Source of the DNA: Myxococcales bacterium FL481
GTDB taxonomy: Bacteria; Myxococcota_A; Polyangia; Nannocystales; Nannocystaceae
DNA: 32,038 nt
Assembly (NCBI GenBank): GCA_006508105.1
Contig: QKPP01000228.1
Span: forward strand, 1-32,038
Direction: 5' to 3'
Below are positions 1-8,226 of this stretch, one piece after another. The notes beneath the pieces are model-generated. The model did not search any database. It worked only from the letters and a program-made list of their open reading frames with translations, and was not told where the DNA came from. Every line of letters starts with the position of its first letter. Position 1 is the first letter of the stretch. The translations under genes and the position numbers were made by a program.

Positions 1-232
1 CGTCATCGTCATCATCGTCATCATCGTCATCATCGTCATCATCATCATCATCATCGTCATCATCGTCATCATCGTCATCATCGTCATCATCGTCATCATC
101 GTCATCCGGCGTGGCCTCTCCGTCAGACGGCGCGCCAGCTCCTCCGCGGTCAGAACCCCCGCAGCCGGGCAAGACCCCGACAAGAGTGAGGGTTGCCACC
201 GCAGTGAGTCGGAACAAAGACACGTCGAGCAT
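1..232 (-). CDS. Lipoprotein with poly-aspartate tract (3' end beyond window)
   Basis: The ATG at 232 opens a frame that stays open to the window edge (77 codons seen). The first 24 residues form a lipoprotein signal peptide: Arg at position 8, a hydrophobic stretch (LTAVATLTLVGV) and a lipobox LPGC with the acceptor Cys at residue 24. A short Gly/Ser/Ala linker follows, then an unbroken run of at least 35 Asp (bases 2-106) that reaches the edge. Such acidic linkers after a lipidated Cys commonly separate a membrane anchor from a folded domain, and they may bind cations. The functional domain lies outside the window, so no role can be given. It lies on the same strand as the guanylyltransferase at 397-1542, about 165 bases downstream of that gene. 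The start and lipobox are convincing; the function is unknown. Confidence 0.72.
   Translation of the reverse strand, partial: MLDVSLFRLTAVATLTLVGVLPGCGGSDRGGAGAPSDGEATPDDDDDDDDDDDDDDDDDDDDDDDDDDDDDDDDDDD
2..106 (-). repeat. GAY trinucleotide tract encoding at least 35 Asp
   Basis: Only ATC and GTC triplets occur on the plus strand from base 2 to 106, reading GAT and GAC on the minus strand, with a loose GAC-GAT-GAT pattern. Every codon is Asp. The array reaches base 2, so its full length is unknown. This is a coding microsatellite able to change length in 3-base steps without breaking the lipoprotein frame. Confidence 0.85.
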
Positions 233-396
233 CGAGACTACGAAGCTAGGTCACACCCGTCGCTGCGCCTGTGCGTCGCTTGTGGCAAACTCGGCTCACG
301 CTCCGAGCGCGACCTGACGCCGCGCGACCCCTGGGTGCCGAGCACCCTGGCGTCCATCGCCGATCCGGCCTGGCGCGAGCCGCACCGGTTGACCGC

Positions 397-1542
397 CTAC
401 TCAGGGTCGAGCCGTTTGGCGAGGTCGCCCACGTGTTGAGCCAAGTCGCGCCGGCAGACCAAGAGTCGATCACCGCGGGCCACGACGACCACGTCATCCA
501 TGCCGAGGACCCCCACACGAACGCCCTCCGCCCACACAAAACAACCGCGACTATCGGCGACCTCAACCTGCGCTTGACCCAAGGCCACACGACGATTGCC
601 GTCGCCGTCGGGGTCGAACAGTCCCTCCACCGCGGTCCACGATCCGAGATCGCTCCATCCCGCCGCGACCGGCACGACGCACGCGTCGGCCTGCTGTTCC
701 ACAATGGCGCGGTCGAACGGCTCATCGGGCAGCGCGGCGTAGTCCCGAGCGACCAACACGTCGTCCGTCTCGCTCGCGCCGGACGAAGCAGCGAGCTCCG
801 CGACCCGCCAAGTCGCTGGCCGGAGCGCGCGCAGCTCTCGCTCGACGCGGCCGAGTGGCATCACGAACACCCCAGCATTCCACAGATAGTGGGGATCACT
901 TGACGCCAGATAGGCTTGAGCCGTCGCCTTGTCCGGCTTCTCGGTGAACGCGAGCACTCGACTGCCCGCTTCTCTTGCGCCCTCCACCAGCGGCGCCCCC
1001 GTCGCGATGTAGCCGAACCCCACATTCGGCTCCGTCGGTTCAATGCCCAACAACGTGATCGCATCGCGCTGCCTCGCCACCTCGACCGCCCGGTTCAAGG
1101 CGCTGAGAAAGGCTTCGTCATCTTGCACGTGGTGATCGGCTGGTGCCACCACCAACACCGGCTCATCGCCCGCGGACGCGAGACGCGAGCGCACCGAAGC
1201 CACTGCGAGCGCGATGCAGGCCGTGGTATTGCGTCCGCACGGCTCGGTCAACACGTTCGTGGGCGGCAGCGACGGCACAAGGCGGCGCACCGCTTCAGCT
1301 TGTGCCCCCGTGGTCACGACATGGATATCGTCGACCGCCGCAAGACGCTGCAACCGAGCCACGGTCGCACCGAGCAAGGTCGCCCCCTCTCGAGGGAGGC
1401 CGCTCACCAGCTGTTTCGGGCGGGTCGGAGTCGACGCCGGCCACAGCCGTCGTCCAACGCCTCCCGCCATCACCAGCGCCACACACCGGTTGGTCACCGC
1501 AGGCACGCGCGGGACTTTAGCCCAGCGGCTTGCCCCACGCAC
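397..1542 (-). CDS. manC: Mannose-1-phosphate guanylyltransferase (GDP-mannose synthesis)
   Basis: Transfers GMP from GTP to mannose-1-phosphate, giving GDP-mannose for polysaccharide, O-antigen or glycoconjugate synthesis in the cytoplasm. The nucleotidyltransferase signature MAGGVGRRLWPAS lies near residues 25-37, followed by PKQ. The typical PADHH, FTEKPD, LWNAGVFV and GWSDLGSW segments follow in the family order. At up to 381 residues it is a single-domain enzyme without the C-terminal phosphomannose isomerase cupin of longer ManC proteins. The frame opens with GTG at 1542, but the first 16 residues are not family-like. An internal GTG at 1497, just before TNRCVALVMAGG, gives a more usual N-terminus; neither start has a clear ribosome site. 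It lies about 170 bases downstream of uppP on the same strand, a pairing that fits envelope glycan synthesis. Confidence 0.9.
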   Translation of the reverse strand: MRGASRWAKVPRVPAVTNRCVALVMAGGVGRRLWPASTPTRPKQLVSGLPREGATLLGATVARLQRLAAVDDIHVVTTGAQAEAVRRLVPSLPPTNVLTEPCGRNTTACIALAVASVRSRLASAGDEPVLVVAPADHHVQDDEAFLSALNRAVEVARQRDAITLLGIEPTEPNVGFGYIATGAPLVEGAREAGSRVLAFTEKPDKATAQAYLASSDPHYLWNAGVFVMPLGRVERELRALRPATWRVAELAASSGASETDDVLVARDYAALPDEPFDRAIVEQQADACVVPVAAGWSDLGSWTAVEGLFDPDGDGNRRVALGQAQVEVADSRGCFVWAEGVRVGVLGMDDVVVVARGDRLLVCRRDLAQHVGDLAKRLDPE

Positions 1543-1711
1543 CTACCCGCGGCGGGAGGAGGGCACCGCGTGACCGGCGAGCGGGCAGATCGCGAACGGG
1601 TGCCGCGGGCTCTCGTCCGGCCGGTGCACGGGCGAAACGGCGGGGGACCCTCCACAGACAGTGACAGTCCGCGGGGACCAGGGTTGGCGGCCGTTCGAAC
1701 GCGACAGCCCG

Positions 1712-2554
1712 CTAGGCGAGCCACAGCGAGACGAGCGCGACGACCACCAGGTACGGAACGAACGGGATGAGTCCGCGTCGGTTCAAGATCGCGAGCAGCA
1801 GTCGCAACGCGAGCAGTCCGACCAGCAAACTGACGCAAAATCCGACCACATAAGGGGCCGCCCAGACCGTCGCGTGCGGCTCGTGCATCATGTCGAGCGC
1901 CTCGAGCAACGCGGCCGCGCCGACGGCCGGCAAGCTCAACAGAAACGAGAAGCGTGCGGCCGTTCGATGGTTGAGTCCCACCGCCAGGCCAGCCGCGATC
2001 GTCGACCCCGCGCGAGAGACCCCGGGCATCACGGCGAACAGCTGCGCAAACCCGATAAGAACCGCTTGCCGCCAACTGGGCACCACAAAACCCGGGCGTG
2101 GGTCGGATCCTCGCCGAGGACGGCACGCCAGTAGCAGCGCGGCGGTCACCAAGAAGGCGCAGCCGATCGCGACGAGATTGCCCTCGGCTCGCGTGACCTG
2201 ATCGCGTACGCCGGGTAGCAAGACCACGCCGAGCGGCGACGACCCGACGACCAGTGCCCCGACCATGCGGCGGCCCTCTGGATCGTCGGCGCGAACCAGT
2301 GAACGGGCCAATCGGGCCACATCCGCCCGATAGACCCACAAGACGGCCAGCAGCGTGGCCGCGTGGACGACCACGTTGAACCGATGCCCACCTTGCTCGG
2401 GATCGATGCCGAGCACGGCTTGGGCCAGCGACAGGTGCCCGGACGAGGAAATGGGCAAAAACTCGGCAATCCCCTGCAACGCCCCGAGCCACGCGGCGGT
2501 CCACACGTCCAGCACCGCCGGGGCAGTCTCGGGCACGGTCTCTCCGCTGACCAC
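1712..2554 (-). CDS. uppP: Undecaprenyl-diphosphatase UppP/BacA
   Basis: Integral membrane phosphatase that removes one phosphate from undecaprenyl diphosphate and so recycles the lipid carrier used for peptidoglycan and polysaccharide synthesis. The first family signature, QGIAEFLPISSSGHL, lies at residues 26-40 and the second, MPGVSRAGST, is in the middle of the protein. Both hold the catalytic Glu, Ser, His and Arg positions of the family. Several hydrophobic helices follow, ending in a short C-terminal tail. The reading frame stays open upstream to 2749, but that part is Arg/Gly-rich and unlike the family. I chose GTG at 2554 because it gives 280 residues, close to the usual 265-280, with the first signature near the N-terminus. 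The ribosome site is weak. Other names are BacA and bacitracin resistance protein. Confidence 0.92.
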   Translation of the reverse strand: MVSGETVPETAPAVLDVWTAAWLGALQGIAEFLPISSSGHLSLAQAVLGIDPEQGGHRFNVVVHAATLLAVLWVYRADVARLARSLVRADDPEGRRMVGALVVGSSPLGVVLLPGVRDQVTRAEGNLVAIGCAFLVTAALLLACRPRRGSDPRPGFVVPSWRQAVLIGFAQLFAVMPGVSRAGSTIAAGLAVGLNHRTAARFSFLLSLPAVGAAALLEALDMMHEPHATVWAAPYVVGFCVSLLVGLLALRLLLAILNRRGLIPFVPYLVVVALVSLWLA

Positions 2555-3060
2555 GGTCCCGTTTGTAGCGCGGCCGAGATCTCCGACCAAGTTCACGCGC
2601 GACCGATCGTTCGGACCGACCGACCCCCAAACGAAACGACCATGGAGAACCGCGCCGCTCACCACCACGGACGCGACACTCGGGGCTCCCGGTCCAACGA
2701 GCTCGGGACCCCGGGGAGGCCATCGGCCGCCGCGCAAACGATTCGCCACAAAAACGGCGCCGGAACGCCCCCGCCCGAGCCCGGGAGCCGGCCCCCGCCC
2801 GTGAGCCGCCCGGGCCCGTGAGCCGCCCCGGCTCGAAGGGCCGGCTGAACCGCTCCGGGCACCCGTCGCGCCCGTCCCAGTCCATGCCGGTAAGCCTCGC
2901 GGGCTCGAGCCCCGGCGTGACCGCGTGACCCCCCGGTGGCGCCGGCCGGGCGCGAGGACGGGATCGACGTGCGACCACCAGCTGGCGCCGGTCCGAGGCC
3001 GCGCCGATGACGGAGGAACGGACCCCGGCCGTGAGGCGCGACGTCTGCTAGCGTGAACGT
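2555..3060. other. Gene-poor, extremely GC-rich spacer
   Basis: About 500 bases upstream of uppP hold no convincing gene. Frames open here on both strands, but their translations are Arg/Gly/Pro-rich with no recognisable motif, as expected from GC-rich DNA. A 14-base direct repeat, CCCGTGAGCCGCCC, occurs at 2798-2811 and 2815-2828 (17-base period) inside a C/G-rich tract. The uppP promoter should lie in the part near 2560-2750, but I see no clear promoter boxes. Confidence 0.5.
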
Positions 3061-3237
3061 GTGGCTGTTGCGATCGCTGCGGCCGGGCTCGTCGGCCTGG
3101 TGCAAGGGGTGGCGTGGCTCGGTGGTCGCCGAGCCACCCGGGTCCAGCGGCGAGTGGCGACCTGGCTCGCGCCCCTGGGCTTGATCACCTTCGCGGGATC
3201 ACTACTCGCCTGGCGCGTACCCGGGATCGTCGAGTAG
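3061..3237 (+). CDS. Possible two-helix small membrane protein
   Basis: A GTG at 3061, preceded by an in-frame TAG at 3049-3051, opens 58 codons ending at TAG 3235-3237. The product has two hydrophobic stretches, VAVAIAAAGLVGLVQGVAWL at the N-terminus and WLAPLGLITFAGSLLAW near the C-terminus. They are joined by a basic Arg-rich loop, which gives a plausible hairpin with the loop in the cytoplasm. It stands alone between the leftward uppP and LysR genes. No ribosome site is evident and I recognise no family. A chance frame in GC-rich DNA is possible. The organised hydrophobic-basic-hydrophobic layout is the only support. Confidence 0.35.
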   Translation: MAVAIAAAGLVGLVQGVAWLGGRRATRVQRRVATWLAPLGLITFAGSLLAWRVPGIVE

Positions 3238-3323
3238 CCGAGACGCGTGGGATGTTCGGCGCACCGCGGGCGCCCAGCTGGCGCCTGGCTCACGAACCGG
3301 GCTCGGTTCCCGGCGGGCGCGGC

Positions 3324-4241
3324 CTAGCGGCCGTCCGAGCCCGCCTTGCGGGCGACCAGCACCTCGTTGATCCGCTCCGAGACGAACTCGATGAACGCTC
3401 GCACTTTGGGCTCAAGAAAGGTGCGGTCGACGTAGACCAACGACAGCATCTCGCGGCGGCCGAGGACGCCGGGCAAGACCCGAACCAACTCGCCCGTGGC
3501 GAGGTCAGCCGCGGCCACGGAGTCGATGACCATGACGATGCCGAGGTCACGCTTGGCGAGGGCCAAACGCAGATACATATCGTTCGTGGCCATGAACGCC
3601 GTGACCGGGACCGTGGCGCCAGTGATCAGCGGCCACCGCACTTCTGGCGTGGTCCCGGCGTGGAATCCGACGATACAGCGATGAGAAGCCAGATCCTCTA
3701 GCGAGGCTGGAGTTCCGTAACGCTGGAGATAGGCGGCCGAGGCCACTGCGATCCGGACCCCGTGACCGATCGAACGCCTCACCAGAGACGGGTCTTCCAC
3801 TTCACCGCCGCGCAACGCCACGTCGAACCCGTCAGCGACCAGATCGACATGCACCGCGGTCGCCACGATCTCGAGGCTCACTTCGGGATACCGCCGAACG
3901 AACTCCGACATCCAACCCGCGAAAACGTGCGATGGCAGGCCGTCGGGGACCGACACGCGCAGAGACCCACGGGGCACCCCGTCGAGCCGCTGCACCTCGG
4001 CCTGGGCTTCGCGTGCCACTTGCACAACCCGACTCGCCTTCGGGTACAGCCGCTCCCCGTGCGGCGTCAGCTTCAGCCGGCGAGTCGTCCGGTGGAGGAG
4101 CCGCACGCCCAGGCGCTGCTCGAGCCGGGCCAGCCGGCGGCTGAGCGTCGGGCGCGGAAGGCCCAGCCGATCTGCGGCGCCAGTGACGCTACCCGACTCC
4201 ACGACGGTGACGAACTCCTCAAACCCCTCTGCCGCGCTCAT
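3324..4241 (-). CDS. LysR-family transcriptional regulator
   Basis: A 305-residue regulator of normal family length. The N-terminal winged helix-turn-helix is clear: FVTVVESGSVTGAADRLGLP followed by TLSRRLARLEQRLGVRLLHR, the standard LysR recognition region. After a linker helix near residues 60-90 comes a periplasmic-binding-like effector domain with LRVSVPDGLPSHVF and FDVALRGGEVEDPSLVRR. This arrangement resembles the CrgA/AaeR-like LysR group. It is divergent from the DoxX-like gene at 4329, with only 87 bases between the two start codons. Control of that neighbour and of itself is therefore the simplest expectation. The effector cannot be told from the sequence. Confidence 0.9.
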   Translation of the reverse strand: MSAAEGFEEFVTVVESGSVTGAADRLGLPRPTLSRRLARLEQRLGVRLLHRTTRRLKLTPHGERLYPKASRVVQVAREAQAEVQRLDGVPRGSLRVSVPDGLPSHVFAGWMSEFVRRYPEVSLEIVATAVHVDLVADGFDVALRGGEVEDPSLVRRSIGHGVRIAVASAAYLQRYGTPASLEDLASHRCIVGFHAGTTPEVRWPLITGATVPVTAFMATNDMYLRLALAKRDLGIVMVIDSVAAADLATGELVRVLPGVLGRREMLSLVYVDRTFLEPKVRAFIEFVSERINEVLVARKAGSDGR

Positions 4242-4280
4242 TCGTAACGTTTCATATCAGATGATGGCAACGGATGCATA

Positions 4281-4301
4281 TTGTGTAGAAAACGACACGA
4301 A
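4281..4301. promoter_or_regulatory. Candidate LysR operator in divergent intergenic region
   Basis: The AT-richer space between the LysR and DoxX-like genes holds an imperfect inverted repeat, TTGTGT and ACACGAA, with the exact core GTGT-N8-ACAC at 4283-4298. LysR regulators usually bind such interrupted dyads with a T-N11-A core between divergent genes. Location supports the call more than the short arms do. Confidence 0.3.
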
Positions 4302-4328
4302 ATAGACTGCGTGTAGGGAGTTCACGCC

Positions 4329-4697
4329 ATGCGTAAGACCAAGATCGCCTACATCGTCGTCACCGCCCTGTTCTCCGCCTTCATGGTGTTCAGTGGGGTC
4401 ATGGACATCGTCCAGCCGGAGATGGTCCTCGAAGAGGTTGGGAAACTCGGGCTGCCGTTCTACTTGCTCACGTTGATCGGCATCTGGAAGCTGCTCGGGG
4501 CGGTCGCGCTGGCTCGCCCCAAGTTGCGGCGGATCAACGAATGGGCCTACGCCGGGTTCGCCTTCGATCTCACGGGTGCAGCCTATCTGCACGGCGCCAG
4601 CGGGGATTGGGCGGGCGTCGCCCCGCCGCTGGTGTTCTTGGGCGTCTTGGTGGCCTCGTACGTGCTGCGCGAGAAAAGCCTGGGCGCGCGAGCGTAG
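4329..4697 (+). CDS. DoxX-like four-helix membrane protein
   Basis: A 122-residue inner-membrane protein with about four hydrophobic helices: near residues 7-27, 42-62, 70-88 and 95-112. It carries DoxX-like hallmarks, including FSGVMDIVQPE after the first helix, LGLPFYLLTLIGIWKLLGA in the second, and WAYAGFAFDLTGAAYLH in the third. The family is linked to quinone-associated or thiol redox functions in some bacteria, but small DoxX-like proteins of this size are mostly of unknown role. The start is well supported: an AGGGAG ribosome site at 4315-4320 sits 8 bases before the ATG. It is divergent from the LysR regulator, which probably controls it. Confidence 0.85.
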   Translation: MRKTKIAYIVVTALFSAFMVFSGVMDIVQPEMVLEEVGKLGLPFYLLTLIGIWKLLGAVALARPKLRRINEWAYAGFAFDLTGAAYLHGASGDWAGVAPPLVFLGVLVASYVLREKSLGARA

Positions 4698-4766
4698 CCG
4701 TCGAGGGGGTCGAAGCCTCGAGCCGAACGCGTCGCCGCCCGGCCCCGACCGTGCGCGACGACGCGG

Positions 4767-5735
4767 CTAGCTCCAAAGATCGCGCGTCAGGTAGGCCACG
4801 CTCATCAGGGTGCCGCAGGCCAGTGCGATCCACGCCGCGAGCATCCACTTGGACATGGGCTGCAATTTCGTGCCCACTTGCACGGTGACGCTGGCCAGGC
4901 CGATGCGGTCGCCGTCCCGTAGGGCGGCCTCCAGGACACGTTTGCCGTTCAACGTGGTCCCCCCGGTGCTGTCCCAATCGATCAAAACCAGCCGGTTGCC
5001 GCGCCGCACGATCGCCGCGTGCACGGCCGACACCGTGCCGTCGGCGATGGTCACCGTGCAGTCCGGGGAACGACCCAGCGTGGACTTGGGGAGCAACGCG
5101 AACGCCGTGCCCGAACCGGGTCCCTCCACGATCGTCGCGCGACCGACCGCGTGCGCCATCAGCGCACGCCGGTGCTCGTCCGACTGCCGGCGCTCCTCCG
5201 GGGTGCGTTGGACCACCTCGCCATCGGCCCATCGTGGGTCGGGAGCGTCCAGACTCGCTTGCTCGAACGCGTCGGGACCGGGGACGAACTCCGTGCGGTC
5301 CCCGCTTGACGCGGGGGCGCCGAGATCGGCCAGCAGATCCGCTGCATCGGGGCCAGGGACGAACGCTGTGCGATCGCCCTCGCTCGGCCCCGGCACAAAC
5401 TCGGTCCGATCGCCCCCGCTCGGCCCCGGCACGAACTCGGTCCGATCCCCCCCACCGTGGAGCCCCGCCCCCGCCGGGGTGCCGCTCGCCATGGGGGCGT
5501 GGGGTGGTTCATCGGGCCTCGGCGCGAGACTCGGTGGTTGGACGCCCGGGACCGGTGCGGCGACAAACGCCGTACGATCCGGAGCGACGCTGGACCTCGA
5601 ACCGCGTCTCGCCCCGCCCACCCTCGGCGCGACCGGAGCACGCGCGGGCACCGGCGGGGACGCAGACCCCTCGCCGCGACGATGCTGATGGTTGTCTCGG
5701 TCTCCAGAGGGAGACTGCGGTGGCAGTTGGCTCAC
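4767..5735 (-). CDS. Tail-anchored FHA protein with repeated DRT[E/A]FV motifs
   Basis: A 322-residue protein with three parts. Residues 1-195 are disordered, rich in Pro, Gly and Ala, and carry five copies of a DRT[E/A]FV motif (Thr at 55, 99, 111, 123 and 148), mostly followed by PGP. Residues about 199-289 form an FHA phosphothreonine-binding domain with STLGRSPDC, SAVHA and the STGGTTLNGKRV segment; the last replaces the usual STNGT-x-VNG, with Gly in place of Asn. Residues about 298-316 form one membrane helix, leaving the FHA domain in the cytoplasm. GTG 5735 has a TGAGG ribosome site 8 bases upstream. The gene lies 251 bases downstream of vgrG on the same strand, so a regulatory part in T6SS control is plausible but unproven. 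I infer that the Thr repeats are kinase targets or FHA ligands. Confidence 0.8.
   Translation of the reverse strand: MSQLPPQSPSGDRDNHQHRRGEGSASPPVPARAPVAPRVGGARRGSRSSVAPDRTAFVAAPVPGVQPPSLAPRPDEPPHAPMASGTPAGAGLHGGGDRTEFVPGPSGGDRTEFVPGPSEGDRTAFVPGPDAADLLADLGAPASSGDRTEFVPGPDAFEQASLDAPDPRWADGEVVQRTPEERRQSDEHRRALMAHAVGRATIVEGPGSGTAFALLPKSTLGRSPDCTVTIADGTVSAVHAAIVRRGNRLVLIDWDSTGGTTLNGKRVLEAALRDGDRIGLASVTVQVGTKLQPMSKWMLAAWIALACGTLMSVAYLTRDLWS
5340..5447 (-). repeat. Three 36-bp coding units (DRT[E/A]FVPGP plus linker)
   Basis: Three consecutive 12-codon units encode residues 97-108, 109-120 and 121-132 of the tail-anchored FHA protein. Each starts with Asp-Arg-Thr and contains PheValProGlyPro. The first two differ from each other by only a few bases, which suggests recent duplication. 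Two more copies of the motif lie outside the array, at residues 53 and 146. Confidence 0.75.
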
Positions 5736-5986
5736 GAGAAAGACCTCAGGCGAAACCTAGCAGGACTGAGGTGGCGAGAGTATGGAATAGGCCTACCCGG
5801 CCTCGCGGCCGCCGGGCCGGTTGGTCGGCCGGCGCGCAGTCGGACCGCCGAGCGGCGACGAGGGCGAAAGCCACCGGGGCAGACCGGACAATTTTGCGGA
5901 TGAAACGGCCGGCCGGCGCGGATGGGCCCAGGTGACGTCCGGCGGATGACGAGATCCACAACGCAGCGCAACGATGACCCCCGAAG

Positions 5987-8197
5987 TCAGTTCAACGTGA
6001 TCATCGGCGCGCCCTTGACCGCCACCCCAGCCGGCGACAGGTCCACGCTGTTGGCTCCCTGGGCGACCGAGATCTTCGCAGCCGTGACCGAGACCGAGGA
6101 CGCGCCGTTTTCGAGCTTGATCTCCGCCGGCTCCACGATGACCGTGCTTCCACCGACCCTGATCTCGACCTTTTGATCCCCAGTGACCAAGATGGTTTTG
6201 GCTCGGTGCACCATGAGCGACGCGTCCATATGCGTGCACGAGCCCCCTTCGCCGCCAGCGTCGATTGTGGCGCTGTTGCCGGCCACGACCTCGTGCACCT
6301 CGGTGTTGTGGACGATCTTCTCGGTCGCTCGGAGCTGGTCCTTCCCCGTCACGGTCGTTTCGCGCCCGTCGAGATACTCCTCCGTATCGGGTTGGGACAC
6401 CGTCATCATCCGCGTGCCTTCGATCACCGTCACCTGGTCCGTCGTCACGGCGACCGTGCGATTGCCTTCGACCGTGACGATTTGGTCTTTCCCGACCGCC
6501 GTCGTTTGGTTCACGCCGACGCTGATCGACTGATTCGCCCGCACCCCCGTCGTGTGATTGCGCAAGACGGTCTCGTTCATGTCACGCTGCGCATGCACGA
6601 TGATCTGCTCCGCCCCCGTCGAGTCTTCGAATGTGAGCTCGTTGTGTCCGGCGGAACTCGGTGGCGAGCTTTGCGTCTTGATAGTGCTTTTGGTCTTCTC
6701 CGCGGGGAGCGGATACGGCGGCGGGTTGGCGCCGTTGTAGACACAGCCGGTGATCAACGGCCGGTCTGGGTCGCCGTCGAGAAACTCGACGACCGCCTCC
6801 ATCCCCACGCGAGGAATGAACACGGCCCCGAACCCCGCCCCCGCCCAGGTCTGCCGCACCCGGATCCAGCACGACGAGTCGTCGCCGGCCTCCTTGCGGC
6901 GGTCCCAGTGGAACTTCACCCGCACCCGGCCGTGCTCGTCGGTGTGAATGTCGTCTCCGGCCCCAGCATCGACGCTGTTCGAACTGACCACCGTCGCCGT
7001 CTGCGGGCCACGAATGCGGGGCTTGTGGCTGACCAGAGCCGGTCGGTAGCTCACGTCGAACGGCACGCACGTGAAGCTGTTCTCGTAGCGTTGCGACTCC
7101 CACTGCGGTGCGATGCCTTCGGCGACAATCTCCTCGGGGCAGTCGCCGAGATGGGTGATGCTCGAGACGAAGTAACGAGTTGTCTCGCCATGAAAAGCGA
7201 CCTCAAACACACTGCCGGCACCAAGGCCGGTCACGTGGCCGGCTCCTCGCCCAGTCATGCCACCGACGGCGAGCATCTCTGCGAACTGCCGCGAGGCCGC
7301 AGCACCAGGGTCACCGAGGTAACGACCGGGCGCGTAGCGATAATACTCGCGCGAAAACCCTCGGTTGTCCTGGCCCTTTTGCTCGTACTCGACCGGCATG
7401 GCCGGCCGTTCGAAGTCGAACTCGCGGTGGGTCACCGACGTCGAATGCAGGGCGTACGAGACATCGAAGTTCGTCAGCGTCTCGACGTCGGCCCCGCCCT
7501 CGCTCGTCGCGGCGATCGGCAACTCGATCGAACCGTCGACCGTCTCCACCTCGGGAAACACCCGGTTGGCGTCCACAAACACGACGACTTCGGCCCCGCT
7601 GTCCGCCGCGTGCTCGAAGTAGTACGTGATGCCCTCCTCCTCCAGCAAACGCTGAATGAACCCGAGGTCGGACTCACCGTACTGGACGCAGTAGTCGCGC
7701 ACCCGCAGGGATCGTTCGATGTCCCACCGGTGCTCGCGCTGGAACGGCGCCAGTCCCTCGTCCAGTAGCTCGGTGATGATGTCGCGCGCGCTGACTTCTT
7801 GCCATATTCGACAGTTGACGCGTTGCTCCATCAGCGCCAGGGCCGGCACGACGTGCATGCGGACGATCAGATCATCGGTCGCGATGCCGTAGAAATCGAA
7901 GCGGTGAATCACGCCGAAGACGTACCGGGACGTCACATCGCGGTCGATGACCAGCTCGCACGCGGCCCCCAACACATCGTCGAACGAGGAGACCCGATCG
8001 CGGGTGACGACATCGAGCTCGAGTTCGTAGGGACGAGACAGCGACTCGACGAACCGCATGTGACGAACCCGAAAGACGACGTCGGGAAAGTCCACGCAAC
8101 TGAACGTATAGCGGACCTTGGCGACAACCCCCCCGCCGCTGGCGCCGTCGGAATCGGGTTCACCGGCGTCGGCTTGCTGCGAATCTTCGTTGCTCAT
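5987..8197 (-). CDS. vgrG: T6SS spike protein VgrG
   Basis: A 736-residue spike trimer subunit (TssI), which caps the Hcp tube and is pushed through the target membrane on sheath contraction. The order is standard. The gp27-like region (about 30-400) contains RDYCVQYGESDLGFIQRLLE and EEGITYYFEH. The gp5-like OB fold (about 420-500) has DEHGRVRVKFHWDR, SCWIRVRQTWAGAGFGAVFIP and DGDPDRPLITGCVYN. A C-terminal beta-helix of repeated short strands follows, such as VGVNQTTAVGKDQIVTVEGN. It ends at APMITLN with no fused effector domain, so effectors would be carried by PAAR or adaptor proteins elsewhere. The ATG has an AGGAG site about 7 bases upstream and sits 29 bases after the TssBC stop, so it is the last gene of the tight operon. 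Confidence 0.95.
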   Translation of the reverse strand: MSNEDSQQADAGEPDSDGASGGGVVAKVRYTFSCVDFPDVVFRVRHMRFVESLSRPYELELDVVTRDRVSSFDDVLGAACELVIDRDVTSRYVFGVIHRFDFYGIATDDLIVRMHVVPALALMEQRVNCRIWQEVSARDIITELLDEGLAPFQREHRWDIERSLRVRDYCVQYGESDLGFIQRLLEEEGITYYFEHAADSGAEVVVFVDANRVFPEVETVDGSIELPIAATSEGGADVETLTNFDVSYALHSTSVTHREFDFERPAMPVEYEQKGQDNRGFSREYYRYAPGRYLGDPGAAASRQFAEMLAVGGMTGRGAGHVTGLGAGSVFEVAFHGETTRYFVSSITHLGDCPEEIVAEGIAPQWESQRYENSFTCVPFDVSYRPALVSHKPRIRGPQTATVVSSNSVDAGAGDDIHTDEHGRVRVKFHWDRRKEAGDDSSCWIRVRQTWAGAGFGAVFIPRVGMEAVVEFLDGDPDRPLITGCVYNGANPPPYPLPAEKTKSTIKTQSSPPSSAGHNELTFEDSTGAEQIIVHAQRDMNETVLRNHTTGVRANQSISVGVNQTTAVGKDQIVTVEGNRTVAVTTDQVTVIEGTRMMTVSQPDTEEYLDGRETTVTGKDQLRATEKIVHNTEVHEVVAGNSATIDAGGEGGSCTHMDASLMVHRAKTILVTGDQKVEIRVGGSTVIVEPAEIKLENGASSVSVTAAKISVAQGANSVDLSPAGVAVKGAPMITLN

Positions 8198-8226
8198 GGC
8201 GATCTCCTCACGTCAGGCGAAGCCCA

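Noticed and set aside
1494..2978. Minus-strand frame of 494 codons over uppP
   Set aside because: Arg/Gly-rich translation without motifs; UppP signatures are in the other frame.
2659..3105. Minus-strand frame of 148 codons upstream of uppP
   Set aside because: Low-complexity Gly/Arg/Pro translation from a very GC-rich tract; no motif or ribosome site.
5736..5986. Short minus-strand frames between the FHA gene and vgrG
   Set aside because: Arg/Pro-rich with no family features; the FHA start with its TGAGG site at 5744-5748 explains the region better.
6173..7768. Long plus-strand frame (531 codons) opposite vgrG
   Set aside because: The translation is Arg/His/Val-rich with no motif, while the minus strand gives a complete VgrG; it is a GC-driven shadow.
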